NCBI GenBank assembly: GCA_946699065.1
Contig: CAMPDV010001734.1
Coordinates: 1-64,000, forward strand
From: Loxodes magnus
Taxonomy: Eukaryota > Ciliophora > Karyorelictea > Loxodida > Loxodidae
Reading direction: 5' to 3'
DNA length: 64,000 nucleotides
Below the pieces are notes generated by a model. It made no database searches. It was given only the letters and a program-made list of their open reading frames with translations, and was not told the DNA's origin. Position 1 is the stretch's first letter. Every line of letters begins with the position of its first letter. The translations under genes were made by a program, and so were the position numbers. Below are positions 46,640 through 56,429 of the stretch, piece by piece.

Positions 46640-47155
46640 AAAAGAAAAAAACTAGTACACCAAAATGTAAAAAGAACAACAACAGCAAAATACTAATTAT
46701 TAATCAATATTCCTAAATGCTAATAATCAAGAAATGCCCAATTAACCCAAAAATATTTTAAACCCAAAAAAAGGAACAAAAATTAACCTGACGAAAATGT
46801 AATAAGAAGACTTCATTCAAAATTGGGAGAAAAATGTATTAGATAAATAATAAAATCTTTCTCTAAACTAAAATAACTAAATTAATAAAGAAATTTACAA
46901 AATCTATGGAACTAATATTAAAGAAAGATTAAAAATAAAAAATGAGAAAATATTCTATACTAGTAAGTATGAGATGCAATAAGATTTTTACTAACAATAA
47001 GGCTCAAGGATTTGATTCAATATCAAATGAACTAATAAAAAACGCATTACACGAACTATGATAAATACTATGCAAATTTTTCTAAAATTGTTAACCTCAA
47101 AGCTTTCTACAAGATCCTTGGAAATTTAACACTCGTTTTGTTTTAATGTTATTTT
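46640..47155 (+). mobile_element. Non-LTR retrotransposon (LINE) reverse transcriptase fragment
   Basis: A plus-strand frame with TAA/TAG as Gln begins MQKEQQQQNTNYQSI (46672) and continues with EDFIQNWEKNVLDKQQ. After one frameshift it reaches the LINE reverse-transcriptase signature NKAQGFDSISNELIKN (about 46995-47042), equivalent to the KAPGPDGI...LLK block, followed by QDPWKFNTRFVLM (about 47110), equivalent to P..Wk.s.vvli. A TGA between them falls in HEL-TGA-QIL. The catalytic YxDD region is absent. The fragment stops near 47155 at a minus-strand pseudogene. Confidence 0.7.
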
Positions 47156-47199
47156 TTAATTTATTTTACTCAAAGAAAGTACAGAAGAAACCTACTGAG

Positions 47200-48680
47200 A
47201 CTAAACAACTTTCAGTCTTTTTCATGCGGGAATTGATTATTCTCTTCGAACTAAAACTCATTTTCTGGCATTTTAAATGATTAGTCAAAATCTATAAGCT
47301 ATTACCTTTTTTCGTTTAGATGATTACGTTCTTTTTATTTTTCTGACCTTAGAATTGTTAGCTTTGTAGGATTTTGATTAAAGTATGAATCTAATTATCT
47401 TCGGACATATCTGATTCATTTTTTATCACAAAATTAAAGAACAAAAAGCTGCATATCTTAAATTTTTAATCAATTATGACTCTTTAAGATAACAGTCAAG
47501 AGCTCAAAAGAAATAAGTAAATCTAAGATAAAGCTTCGCTAATTAAAATTCTGATTCTGCTTTATCTTATCATTTCAAAATTACTTGAAATAAGTTGTTC
47601 CTTATCTTATAACGTTTATTTGTAATCCAAATTACTGCAATTTTCTTTTAAATACTCATTTTTTCAATCTTATTTTCTTTAATATTAGGAATGCATACTT
47701 AAGACCTTTTAATTTCAAGCCTTGATTTACACACTCAAGTTGCTTCAATTATTTTTCTTTTTCATTCTTAAGTTTCAAAATCTCAGCAATGAGGCTTTAA
47801 CTCTCCTACTACAAATCTTAAAACTGCTAGCGTCAGATATTAACACTTTGGTTTTATCCTCTTTAAGCTGGTTTATTTAGTTCTCTTATTCTATAATCAG
47901 CCCTGTCTTTTTATTTAAATCTGCTTATAGTTATTAAATAAAGGATTCAAGCTCTTAGGATTTTAGAGCACTATCATGTTAATAGTCTATGAGCATCTAA
48001 TTGCTCTCCAGAATTTTTTGGTTAGCCTCATCTAACTCTTTTTACAGTCTCTAGTTCTTCTCCTTATATTCGACTTGCTGCTCCTGAATTAAGCATATTC
48101 TTGCATTAAGCTTTAATAGTTATTTTTATAGCTTTAGTGGTCTTACTTCTATATACCAAGGCTAAATTAAACTTACATATCACTCTATTAGCTTCTCCTA
48201 CTCGTGCTAGTAGTTTTGCTAGTTCTCCTTTTTTTCATTCATCTGCTCTATTAAATCCATATACTACTAGTTCTGGTTATAAAGCTCCTAGTAATCCTAA
48301 GTCTGCTTGTCTAACTTAGTCTCTATGAATTCAATTTCCTAATCCTTTCTCTAGCATTGCTAGCAGATCATAGGTGCTTATCTATACTCAGCTCCTTAGG
48401 TAGATACAAATTTACTTTTCCCTTAGAAAGGTATTTTAGCTCTGGCTAGTCTGGCTAGGAGTATACTTATCAACTCTGTGTCAGTAATTTCTGATTTATG
48501 CTCACAAACCTGACACAAAAAGCCCAACTCCTAGAGTTTCTACTAACTCTACCTACTCTTTACATAATCCTATAAGAAACAGTCCTTACAATACCCATGC
48601 TTACATATCAAAACCTAAGCTTCATATACAGTCTTACTCCTACAATAGCATCACACTCCTTAAATTTAAGCTTAATTAGT
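47200..48680 (-). pseudogene. RING-finger coiled-coil protein, decayed (copy E, minus strand)
   Basis: From about 48660 downward: CYCRSKTVYEAQ, VLICKHGYCKDCF and GFLCQVCEHKSE give a RING-like pattern of Cys/His pairs; the first CxxC needs Cys at a TGA. Then come QQCQRKDQEIEFIETKLDK (48370) and long coiled coil: EYKEKNQRLQKELDEANQK (48050), SQELESFIQQLQADLNKK (47930), AEILKLKNEKEKQLKQ (47780). The C-terminal part (47450-47200) reads NESDMSEDNQIHTLIKIL and further. At least two frameshifts and two TGAs. It is a relative, not a copy, of the element-borne RING genes, being too different at the DNA level. Confidence 0.6.
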
Positions 48681-49049
48681 TTACATTTTTAAGGGTATAA
48701 AAGTAAGGTAAATTTATAGTGTACCTTTATTAAAGAAACTAAGCTTGTTAGATCAGAAATCAATTGAATTCCAATATAAATCTGGGAATTTTCTAGTCTT
48801 AAGGTTTGAAAACTGGATGTTAGATGGTTTGATACCCTTAAAGGAGCTTTTAGATGGTATATGAAGTATGTGGAGTTTAGCTGGTGTTTGGCTTTCTCTT
48901 TAAGATGTGCTTTGTCCTTTTTTACCTCACCTTAGGGGTTTATTTTGTCAAGGTTAATATATTTAAGCTTAAGGTGGAAGAAGTTTGAATGGTTTAAAGT
49001 ATAAAGCTGAGATTTTATGCTTTAACTGAAGAGAAGTGGATGAAGATAG

Positions 49050-49720
49050 AGTCATTCTGTAGATTTGCTGATGCTCATACTCCTTAAAAGGTTTAGCTTA
49101 TAGCTCCATTAGCTGGTTTACTATTAAATAAGAATGATGTGTTTGAGAAGGGCTAAAAGAGAAGACTCTTGAGCTATCCTTCTTTTATTTACTCCTAAGA
49201 TGTTTAGAATATTAACTATAACTTAGCTTTAAGCTTTGTTGTATTGTAGCTTGTAAAAATTTTAGCTTTACAATATTTTAACTTTTATATCTAGCAATGA
49301 AAGCTACTGCCTGGGATATTTTTCTAGATATTACCCCAGTCTCTTTATAACTCTCTTGAACCTTTAAGATGATCGTATAAGCTTCCTTAATCTTCCATTA
49401 AAATCGATATTTTGATATGAGATTTACTCCAGTTTTTCCAATGCAACTCCTACTTTTTGTTCCTTTTACTAGCTTAGTATCCTTGATCTCCTTACTAAAT
49501 CTTCATACCATTAAACATCAAATCTAAGCATCTTGCATTCCTTTGCCTTTAGCTCTTTAACCATTTTCTTGCCTAGTTTTTTAGCCTAGGATTATGAGCT
49601 TAGCTCAAAGAGTCCTGTTGGGATCTATTTCCCTCTCCTTTCCTTATCTCCCCTAACTCTACTTTATTGTCTTACTAGTCCTGAAAAAAGTTAGCTAAGA
49701 AGAAAGACAAGAAATAACAA
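49050..49720 (-). CDS. Hypothetical basic protein, possible
   Basis: A minus-strand frame open for about 220 codons with TAA/TAG as Gln. It has balanced, basic composition: KERRGKQIPTGLFELSS, MVKELKAKECKMLRFDVQWY, EKLEQISYQNIDFNGRLRKL, RLGQYLEKYPRQQLSLLDIK. It ends at TGA after SISKSTE near 49056. No start is certain (ATG near 49568 in MVKEL). The plus strand over part of this range is also open (RFYALTEEKWMKIESF), so strand choice is not secure. No family recognised. Confidence 0.35.
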
Positions 49721-50080
49721 TTTAAGCAGCTTTTAGCAAAGCTTGATAAGCCTTTTTTAAAGTGAGTGCATAGTGTTTGGTGTTTAATACCTGGATTTGG
49801 AATGAAACGGTATGACATAAAATAAAGTTTCTGATATCAAGTCTCATTCTTGCTGCTTTCCTCATAGGATGGTTTAGGCCAAGCCTATTAAAAGTTTAAA
49901 ATGAAGCCATAATTATTCACTTTAATTCACTTAAGCTAACAGGTTAGATCTTACTACCTGTTATTTAGGTTGCTCTTACATACTGATAATAGATACTTAA
50001 ACCAATTTTAAAAGCTTGAAGATAAATAGACTTATAGAAATAAGGATAATCAATAATTAAAGTTCAAGTATAGATTTCAT
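49721..50080. other. Intergenic, nothing recognised
   Basis: No protein-like frame or RNA gene seen. Confidence 0.4.
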
Positions 50081-50082
50081 TT

Positions 50083-52614
50083 TCACTATTGGTTATTTTT
50101 CAATGGGTCTAAGTTGATTCTTTCATTATAGTCTTCTACATCCATAGATCTAAATTAAAGTATATTTATCATTTTTTTTTCTTCATCTTGAGGGTTCTAA
50201 ACTTCCTTTTTAGAATGAGGATTTTTGGGTGAAGAATTAGAGTAAGAAGGAATGATTACTTCTTCTTCTTAGTTTTGCATACAGGTTTATGCGTCTTCAG
50301 ATTGATTTAAAATTTCCTGTTTAGTTTCCGGGTTTTCCTTTTCAATGTTCTTATGGAATAACAATTCTGTCCCTCTATCTGTTTTATCCTTTATCTCTCC
50401 ACCATTATTGATATGAATACTATCCAAATATTGACCTTTAATTTTCTGATGCAAATAAGATTCATTAGCATCACGTTGGGTAGTAATTTATGTTTGCTAT
50501 AGTGTGTCTTTATTCAAGTAGGAAGTGTTATCTTCAACCATAACATCGATCTAGAAGTTACTTATCAGGTTAGCTATGTCACTCTTTTTCTCCTTCTAAC
50601 CCTCATTCATCTACTTACCATCTTAAGATGGATGTACTGCTTATGACACTTAGGATTTGCTTTATTCACTTGTAGATCTAAACATCTTATTGGAGCATAA
50701 TATCATAATCAAAAAGACCAGAATTGGATCAAATAGGAGATAGTAGAAAAAGTAGCTGATAAAGAGACAAGGTATTCAAGGAAAAGTTTCTGCTGTGTTA
50801 AAAGCAGCGCAAACGCAAGAAATGACAATTAAGCATGAAACGCAGTAGATGAAAATAAGGACTTACTAGATTTTCTAACACTAGATTAGGATCTTTATGC
50901 ATATCTACTTTCATACAGACATTCCTAAACCTACTAAAACCGCAACTCCAAAATCTTAGCCTTTAAATTACCCTAATCTTGTCTATTAAGTAGCAGTTAT
51001 AAGATTTATCAGTAAGCATCAGATTGTAATAGTAAAGTCTATATACAACAATGAAGTTTTTCTTAGAGTTTGGGATTGAACCCTTACTCAAGGGCTTATT
51101 ATGGAAACATAAGATGCTCATTGTGATAGTTTTGGTAGATTTATAGAACTAAAATCTAAAGGTTGATCTAAATTTTCTTTTGTCTTTTGACACTAAAATC
51201 AGAATTATAAGCATCTAAGTTGAAAAAATATGAAGCATAAGATTACTAATAAGTAAGCAGGAATTGGAGGCTTATAGCTTGATTAATTTTCATGCTTTCT
51301 TTTTTCATCTAAATCAAGGTCTAAGTTTGATTCTTCTTCATTTTACATTTCTTCACTTACTTCTTCCTAAGCTTATTCCTCTTAATCTTGCTCTTCTCCA
51401 CTCTCTTCCTCCTCTTGTTCCTCTTGTTCTTCTTGCTCCTCATTTTCTTATTCTTCTACCTCTTATACAATTGAAGCGAGTCTAATAAGTCCTGACTAGC
51501 TACATTTACACCTGTAATAGTTAGTTAGTTGGGCTTTTTCAATAGAGTATGAAGTTCCATTATCTCACCTATATTCGTTGATATCTCACATTTGGCATAC
51601 TACGTTTGAAGATGTCTAAGTTTGGGTATAGTTCAGAACATACTCAACTTAGATGTTCACTTTCTTCAGACTATCCTTCTCGATATAAAATCCTTCTTAC
51701 GTCTTTTCAGATATTTAGTATACTTCAAGACTTAAATAATTGATATAGCTCAAATCATCCATCCCACATGGATTGTTTCTTCAAATAGTAAAGATTACAA
51801 CAAAGCTTCCTTAGAGATCATTAGAGTAGCTTAGTACTTAGGCAGAGAAATTCCAATACTATCATTACTTCTCCTTTAGAGTTTCAACAGTTTAGATCAT
51901 AAAAAAGAAAAGACTCTAGTCTCATAGCTCTATTTCTTAAGTAGGGATTTCCTTCTCCTTTGTATAGGATAGAAGAATTACTTGCAAGATTTATCAAATT
52001 TAGACTTTAGAAGTTTGATAGGTTAAAGTATGATCGTTTGTATAGTTAAAGGTACTTCTTCTAGTTATTAGACTAGCTTATACTTCTTGTTCGATGTTAA
52101 GCTTTATATAGTAGAACTGTTTAATGATCTGCATAAGCTAAGACATCTAATTTTAGGATATCTGGTACTTTGTTTACTAGTTAAGACATTGGTAGATGCT
52201 GTCTATATAGTTCTGCAGGTTTTCAGATGTTACGTTTAGTCTTACTTCATAGTAGCTTGAAACTGGTATTGTTATCTATTCTTGGTTCTCTATTTTTTAG
52301 GATAGATATCATAAGAACTGTTTCATATCTAGAGGAGAAAGATTAGGAGCACTGGTACTTATTTGAATAGCTAAGTCATGCATAAAATTCTAAGAAATAT
52401 AGAGTTTTGGAAAAGAGATCATCATTCTTTAGTTCTTTTAAAAAAATAGATTGAAGATGATTAACGCATCCTTTATAGGTATTCAGAAAATATAATAATT
52501 TATTCTCTGAAGAAGGATACAAATTTAGCTTTAATTTTATCAGCTACTTAGTCTTTAACAATTAATCCTAGTATTGAGGTCAAGCCAATCTAAAATCTTG
52601 TCGATGAAACTAAG
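50083..52614 (-). CDS. GPS-containing, polycystin-like membrane protein (5' partial)
   Basis: A single minus-strand frame, with TAA/TAG as Gln and TGA as Trp, runs about 840 codons with no frameshift to TGA at 50083-50085 (after DPLKNNQQ). Order: an extracellular part (FIDKILDWLDLNTRINCQ, YEVRLNVTSENLQNYI); a GPS-like motif VVCQM-TGA-D...YR-TGA-D with a later CKC near 51510, where both TGAs sit at the conserved Trps; an acidic linker of Glu/Gln (51300-51480); a first transmembrane span (AYLLVILCFIFFQL, 51240). Then come SIISP-TGA-VRV, as in polycystin-type proteins, further spans near 51020, 50840 and 50720 (FFYYLLFDPILVFLIMIL), and a hydrophilic tail from 50685. The tail alone (50083-50685, starting ATG) has no internal TGA. 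The 5' limit may be an intron end (AAATAG at about 52615). Confidence 0.6.
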
Positions 52615-53138
52615 ACTCCTATTTAAATAAAATAAGTAAATAGAAAATTAAATGAAAGGAAGAAGTAAAAATATAAAATAAATTTGAATCTTAGTTGAAA
52701 CAAATCTTCAAGTTATACTCCCTTATAGCAATAATAACAACATATAATCATCATGTAATAAAGCTATAATTCAATAATATCATATCTAGGGATATTATAA
52801 CTCATTTCAATCTTAAATAATAGCTAAGACAAGAGATTAAGAAAGAAAGTTTAATCTAATTCAAAACTTAATAATAAAGAAATAGAATAGCAACTTAATT
52901 ATTTACTAATTTAATATATAAACATTTGAAAAAGGTTTAGAACTATTAGAGAAACAAATTTCAAAGAATAATTCCAATATATAATATAAAATTTAATACT
53001 ACCTATATTTAAAACTGTGGAAATATAAGAGCTATAGTAGTTTAATTAAGTCAGCATGTTTATGTTCGATTCACTACTATATTTAATATAATTTAATTCA
53101 AGAAATCATTATTTATTTTTTATATAAAATTGGCTGGA

Positions 53139-54126
53139 TCATAGAATTGGGTATGATACAGAGGTTGCAACTCCGCATTGTCCACCCGAGGAACTTGAGT
53201 CGGTTTTCTTCCATCTAATGTATCCATTCTCTCCTCACCATGTATTCCATGAGTTCTTGATTCTCCAGTAGTCTTGTCCATTTTTAGTTCCATAACCGAT
53301 AAGTGTTACATTATGATCAAGTTAAGTTGAGCAATATACATCATAAATGCCGCCAGAGCAATAAGACCAACTTGAAGAATCAACTGCAATTGATACAACA
53401 CGTCTTTGACTGCATTTTTCAAAGCAGCTTCATAAGTGGGGACGTCTACAAAACTAGTTAAAACAGTAATAGCTTTGGATGAGTCATATTTGCAACTTCC
53501 ATCTTAACCGGTGTATGAAAATCTGATTCAGTTTCTTCGCTATTCTATTGCCAATATTGGAAGGCAGAGTCCATCCATCCATTGCATCCTTGGTTGCAAA
53601 ATGAATTAGAGCAGTCAATTAATTATTATTCAGAGAAGGATACAAATTGTCCAGTTTTTATGAAGTAAGCTCCTTCCAAACTTCCAACAGCATTGGAAGC
53701 ACAGCAGCTTTCGCATTGGTTTTAATCTTTGACAGATGTTAAAGCTCCCTTCAATTCCCAATCAAGAGAATCAGCTACATTTTATACATATTCATATATG
53801 TAGTTTTATGCCCTGTTTAAGTATCCTTGTATCCAAAGCAAGTCTTTCTGAATTCTTCGTTAATTCAAATCAGTGAAATGGTTAACGGCTAATCTTGTGA
53901 TCATGTTTCTCTAGTTCTAGATTTTAATCCAGCAATAGTTGTCATGGAAAATATTGTATCTTTGCTATATCTCTTAGAAGGAATTATAAGTCTTGTCGAA
54001 TTTCTTTGCGAAGGCTTGGAATTCAACCCATGATTTTTCAACACTATCATAGAACTTCAATTTTCCCATCAAAGCTCTTCCGTTATTTGGTGTTGCAAAC
54101 ATCACCAAAGCGACTAAGCCTTGCAT
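53139..54126 (-). pseudogene. Cathepsin L-like cysteine protease, decayed copy 1
   Basis: Papain-family (C1A) lysosomal/secreted protease. The minus strand from ATG 54126 gives an inhibitor-type propeptide (SWVEFQAFAKKFDKTYNS, RLAVNHFTDL), the mature start DSLDWELKGALTSVKDQNQ, and the catalytic Cys in ESCCAS (family QCGSCWAF; Trp changed to Cys). It continues with SFSEQQLIDCS and GCNGWMDSAFQYW. After a frameshift come VVSIAVDSSSWSYCSGGIYD, the catalytic His in LDHNVTLIGYG (near 53315) and the Asn in IKNSW. The frame ends at TGA 53139 after SYPIL. Defects are frameshifts in the propeptide end, near SDFHTP and near NAVKD, and a TGA at 53235-53237 replacing the Trp of SWGENGY. Copy 2 (61.5 kb) lies in the opposite arm. 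Confidence 0.85.
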
Positions 54127-54794
54127 ACGAAAGCGAATAATGCAATAATTGTCTTAGCTGAGGTTATTTTAATTTATTAAATTAGGAATTTTTCTCTTGA
54201 ATAGCCTATTTTAAAGTAAAATTAAGTATTAAAATTTAATAATCTAAGTGTTAAATTCTCTTACTGATGTCTATTTTTTAATAGTTAATACTTAAATCCT
54301 TTTAACTATTTATTTCCTTCATTCATTTATAAGTTTTTGCTTCTAGTCCACTCTTCTATGAGTTGAGAACAAGGTAAAGAGTATTATTTATTTAATAGTT
54401 AGAGTAAAATTATATAGCTTTTATATGAAAAAGAGTGATAGATTATTCTTAAATTAATAGTGCTAATAGAAATTAAAAGTTTAGGCTTAGAAATTCTTCC
54501 CAGCTTTTTATATGAAACAAGCTATTTAAATAAGAAAATTCTTTTAATAGTCTGTTGTTGGTGATAGATCTTGTTTGTATATATCAGCATGACTATTTCT
54601 AAAGCTGCATTTATGAAAGGTAGGTGAGTACCTTACTCTTTAAATTTATGTTATTATATGGAGCAAGAAATGAGTGAATATCAAAATATTTAGTAAAAAT
54701 ATATCTATATTCAGAGTCTAGTTTATATAGTTACATCAGCTGCTTAAATTCCCTTATTTAACTAAAAATACTCTATTTTCTGAGCTTATTTAAA

Positions 54795-55184
54795 ATGCTT
54801 AAGTATCAAAAAATTCCTTAGATTGGACTGAGATGCTCCAATATTAGAGCATTTAAGAAGAAATATCTCAGCAATAAAAGAACTGATTATGAGTTTAGCT
54901 AAAAGTAAATAAATTTTGAAAACAGGTAGCTCAAGTAAGGAGTTTCTTAGTTTATGAATGTTAAAATAAATAAATCAGTTAAGAATTATGAAACAGAAAA
55001 GACGCTTTAAAAGTTTATGATATTTTTCCATTTATGGCCTGAGAATAAACTTATGTTTAAAAATCTTAGATATAGAGTAAAGACAGACGTACGTTTAGAT
55101 AAAAAGGAGATAAATCCACCAAATCATAAAGACTAGTAAGGGCAATAGCATTTAAAGGCTTGTTTCTTTATAAAAGAAAAATGA
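54795..55184 (+). CDS. Hypothetical protein (129 aa to first TGA)
   Basis: ATG 54795 opens a frame with clear coding composition: MLKYQKIPQIGLRCSNIRAF, KKKYLSNKRTDYEF, NYETEKTLQKFMIFFHLWP, YRVKTDVRLDKKEIN. It ends at TGA 55182. If TGA is sense it runs on to about 55450 (RERLKKKWPLSLDYLKRS, DFNKARIAILLIYLFSSQI, RGKFYQPRLSG). The segment ARIAILLIYL...IHLVKQG vaguely recalls the first half of a tyrosine-recombinase catalytic domain, but no catalytic set is visible. A diverged copy lies inverted in the right arm near 60.3-60.9 kb. Confidence 0.5.
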
Positions 55185-55837
55185 AATTTCAAGAGAGAAA
55201 GACTGAAGAAAAAATGACCATTGAGCCTAGATTACCTTAAACGGTCATTAAGTGTAATTCTAGGTTATTTTAAGTCTTCAATAGATTTTAATAAAGCAAG
55301 AATAGCCATTTTATTAATATACTTGTTTAGTTCATAAATCCATTTAGTTAAATAGGGCTACTTCTAATCTGGATTATACAAAAAGATAGATAATCTAAGC
55401 TAACTAGTAAGAGGCAAATTCTATCAACCTCGGCTATCTGGAATTGAATTCTAATAATTTTTACATGATACTACATTATATTATTTGCTACTTGATTATT
55501 TTACCTATTTGAACAGCTTTACAAAAGTGAATATTATGATTTATACCAATTAAAATATACTTATTTTCTCTATAGTTACTAGTGTATAAGGTTTTAGAAT
55601 TTAAACTAAAGTATTAATAACTTGTTTATTTCATACTAAAAGATTTTTAAAGACTTATAGCATATCTTATTCAAAATCTGTGAGTTTACTAACTCTCAGC
55701 AGAATTGTAATTATTCTCTAAAACTTGATTTTGCTAAAATCTTATATTAATATTGCTCTTTTTCTTCTAAGCTTTTTCGCCAATCTCTAGCAATAAAATA
55801 ATATAGTAAATAAAATTGGTTATTTAAATCTGCTACT

Positions 55838-56423
55838 TCATTAGAAAGATTTTCTCTAAGGGTAAAAGTAATCTCTACTAAAGAGATTATGCTGCTTTAT
55901 TTTCTTGGAAGAGACAGTTTGTCTTCTTGATTTCCAAATCTAATTTTCTTTATTTTTATTATTATAGTGCTTAAACTTTATTGCCTTGCTTTTTTAATTA
56001 AATTCTTGAGAGCTACTCAAACTAGACTGGCTTTGATTACTTCTTTCGTTAAGAGTGGAATATGAATACTTTTTGATGAATCTTTAAATTTAGTTTTGCT
56101 TATTCATGTTTTGATTTAGATCCTCCAAATTTTCAATAAAAGACTGATCTGAATCTTTAAATCTTTCAGTATAGACTGTTCCGTCAGCAGCATAGTAATC
56201 ATCGCAAATTTATCGCATCTTCAAATGCTAGAAGTTTTAATTATCAGTACCCTCAAAGCTTTTCTATTCCTCCTTGCTTTTAAGCTTTTGCTAGGATCCT
56301 TTCTCCTAGTAACTCATCCATAACGAACACGCCTACCCTTATTTGCCCAAGAAAAGCTTCTTTTTCTTACCCTCTAACCCCAAATTCTCCTAATTTCTTC
56401 TTATAGATATGCGTTGTTGACAT
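55838..56423 (-). CDS. Hypothetical protein with one +1 frameshift
   Basis: From ATG 56423 on the minus strand: STTHIYKKKLGEFGVRGQEK, VFVMDELLGERILAKAQKQG. After one extra base near 56260 it continues NFQHLKMRQICDDYYAADGT, VYTERFKDSDQSFIENLED, then Asn/Ser/Gln-rich to QRKSFQ and TGA at 55838. About 195 codons. The clean reading on both sides of one base suggests a recent frameshift, an assembly error or programmed shifting. It lies in the loop between the inverted arms. Family unknown. Confidence 0.55.
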
Positions 56424-56429
56424 TAATCT

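Larger units (their letters stand above)
52300..55500 (+). repeat. Left arm of large inverted duplication
   Basis: The arm contains the 5' part of the GPS protein gene, the cathepsin pseudogene and the gene at 54.8 kb. The same three, in mirrored order and orientation, occur at 60.25-63.24 kb. Anchors include GTTGTTGGTGATAG/GTTGTTGGTATACATC with CAGCATGAC (54555-54595 versus 61085-61110), GAGCAAGAAATGAGTGAATATCAAA-like near 54662 versus 60995-61020, and the cathepsin genes. About 4.8 kb of unrelated sequence separates the arms. Confidence 0.65.

Noticed and set aside
51264-51485. Plus-strand Leu/Pro/Phe-rich frame
   Set aside because: Antisense of the Glu/Gln-rich linker of the GPS-type gene.
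54795-55450. Second tyrosine recombinase
   Set aside because: ARIAILLIYL resembles the start of the catalytic domain, but no Arg, HxxR or Tyr set follows.
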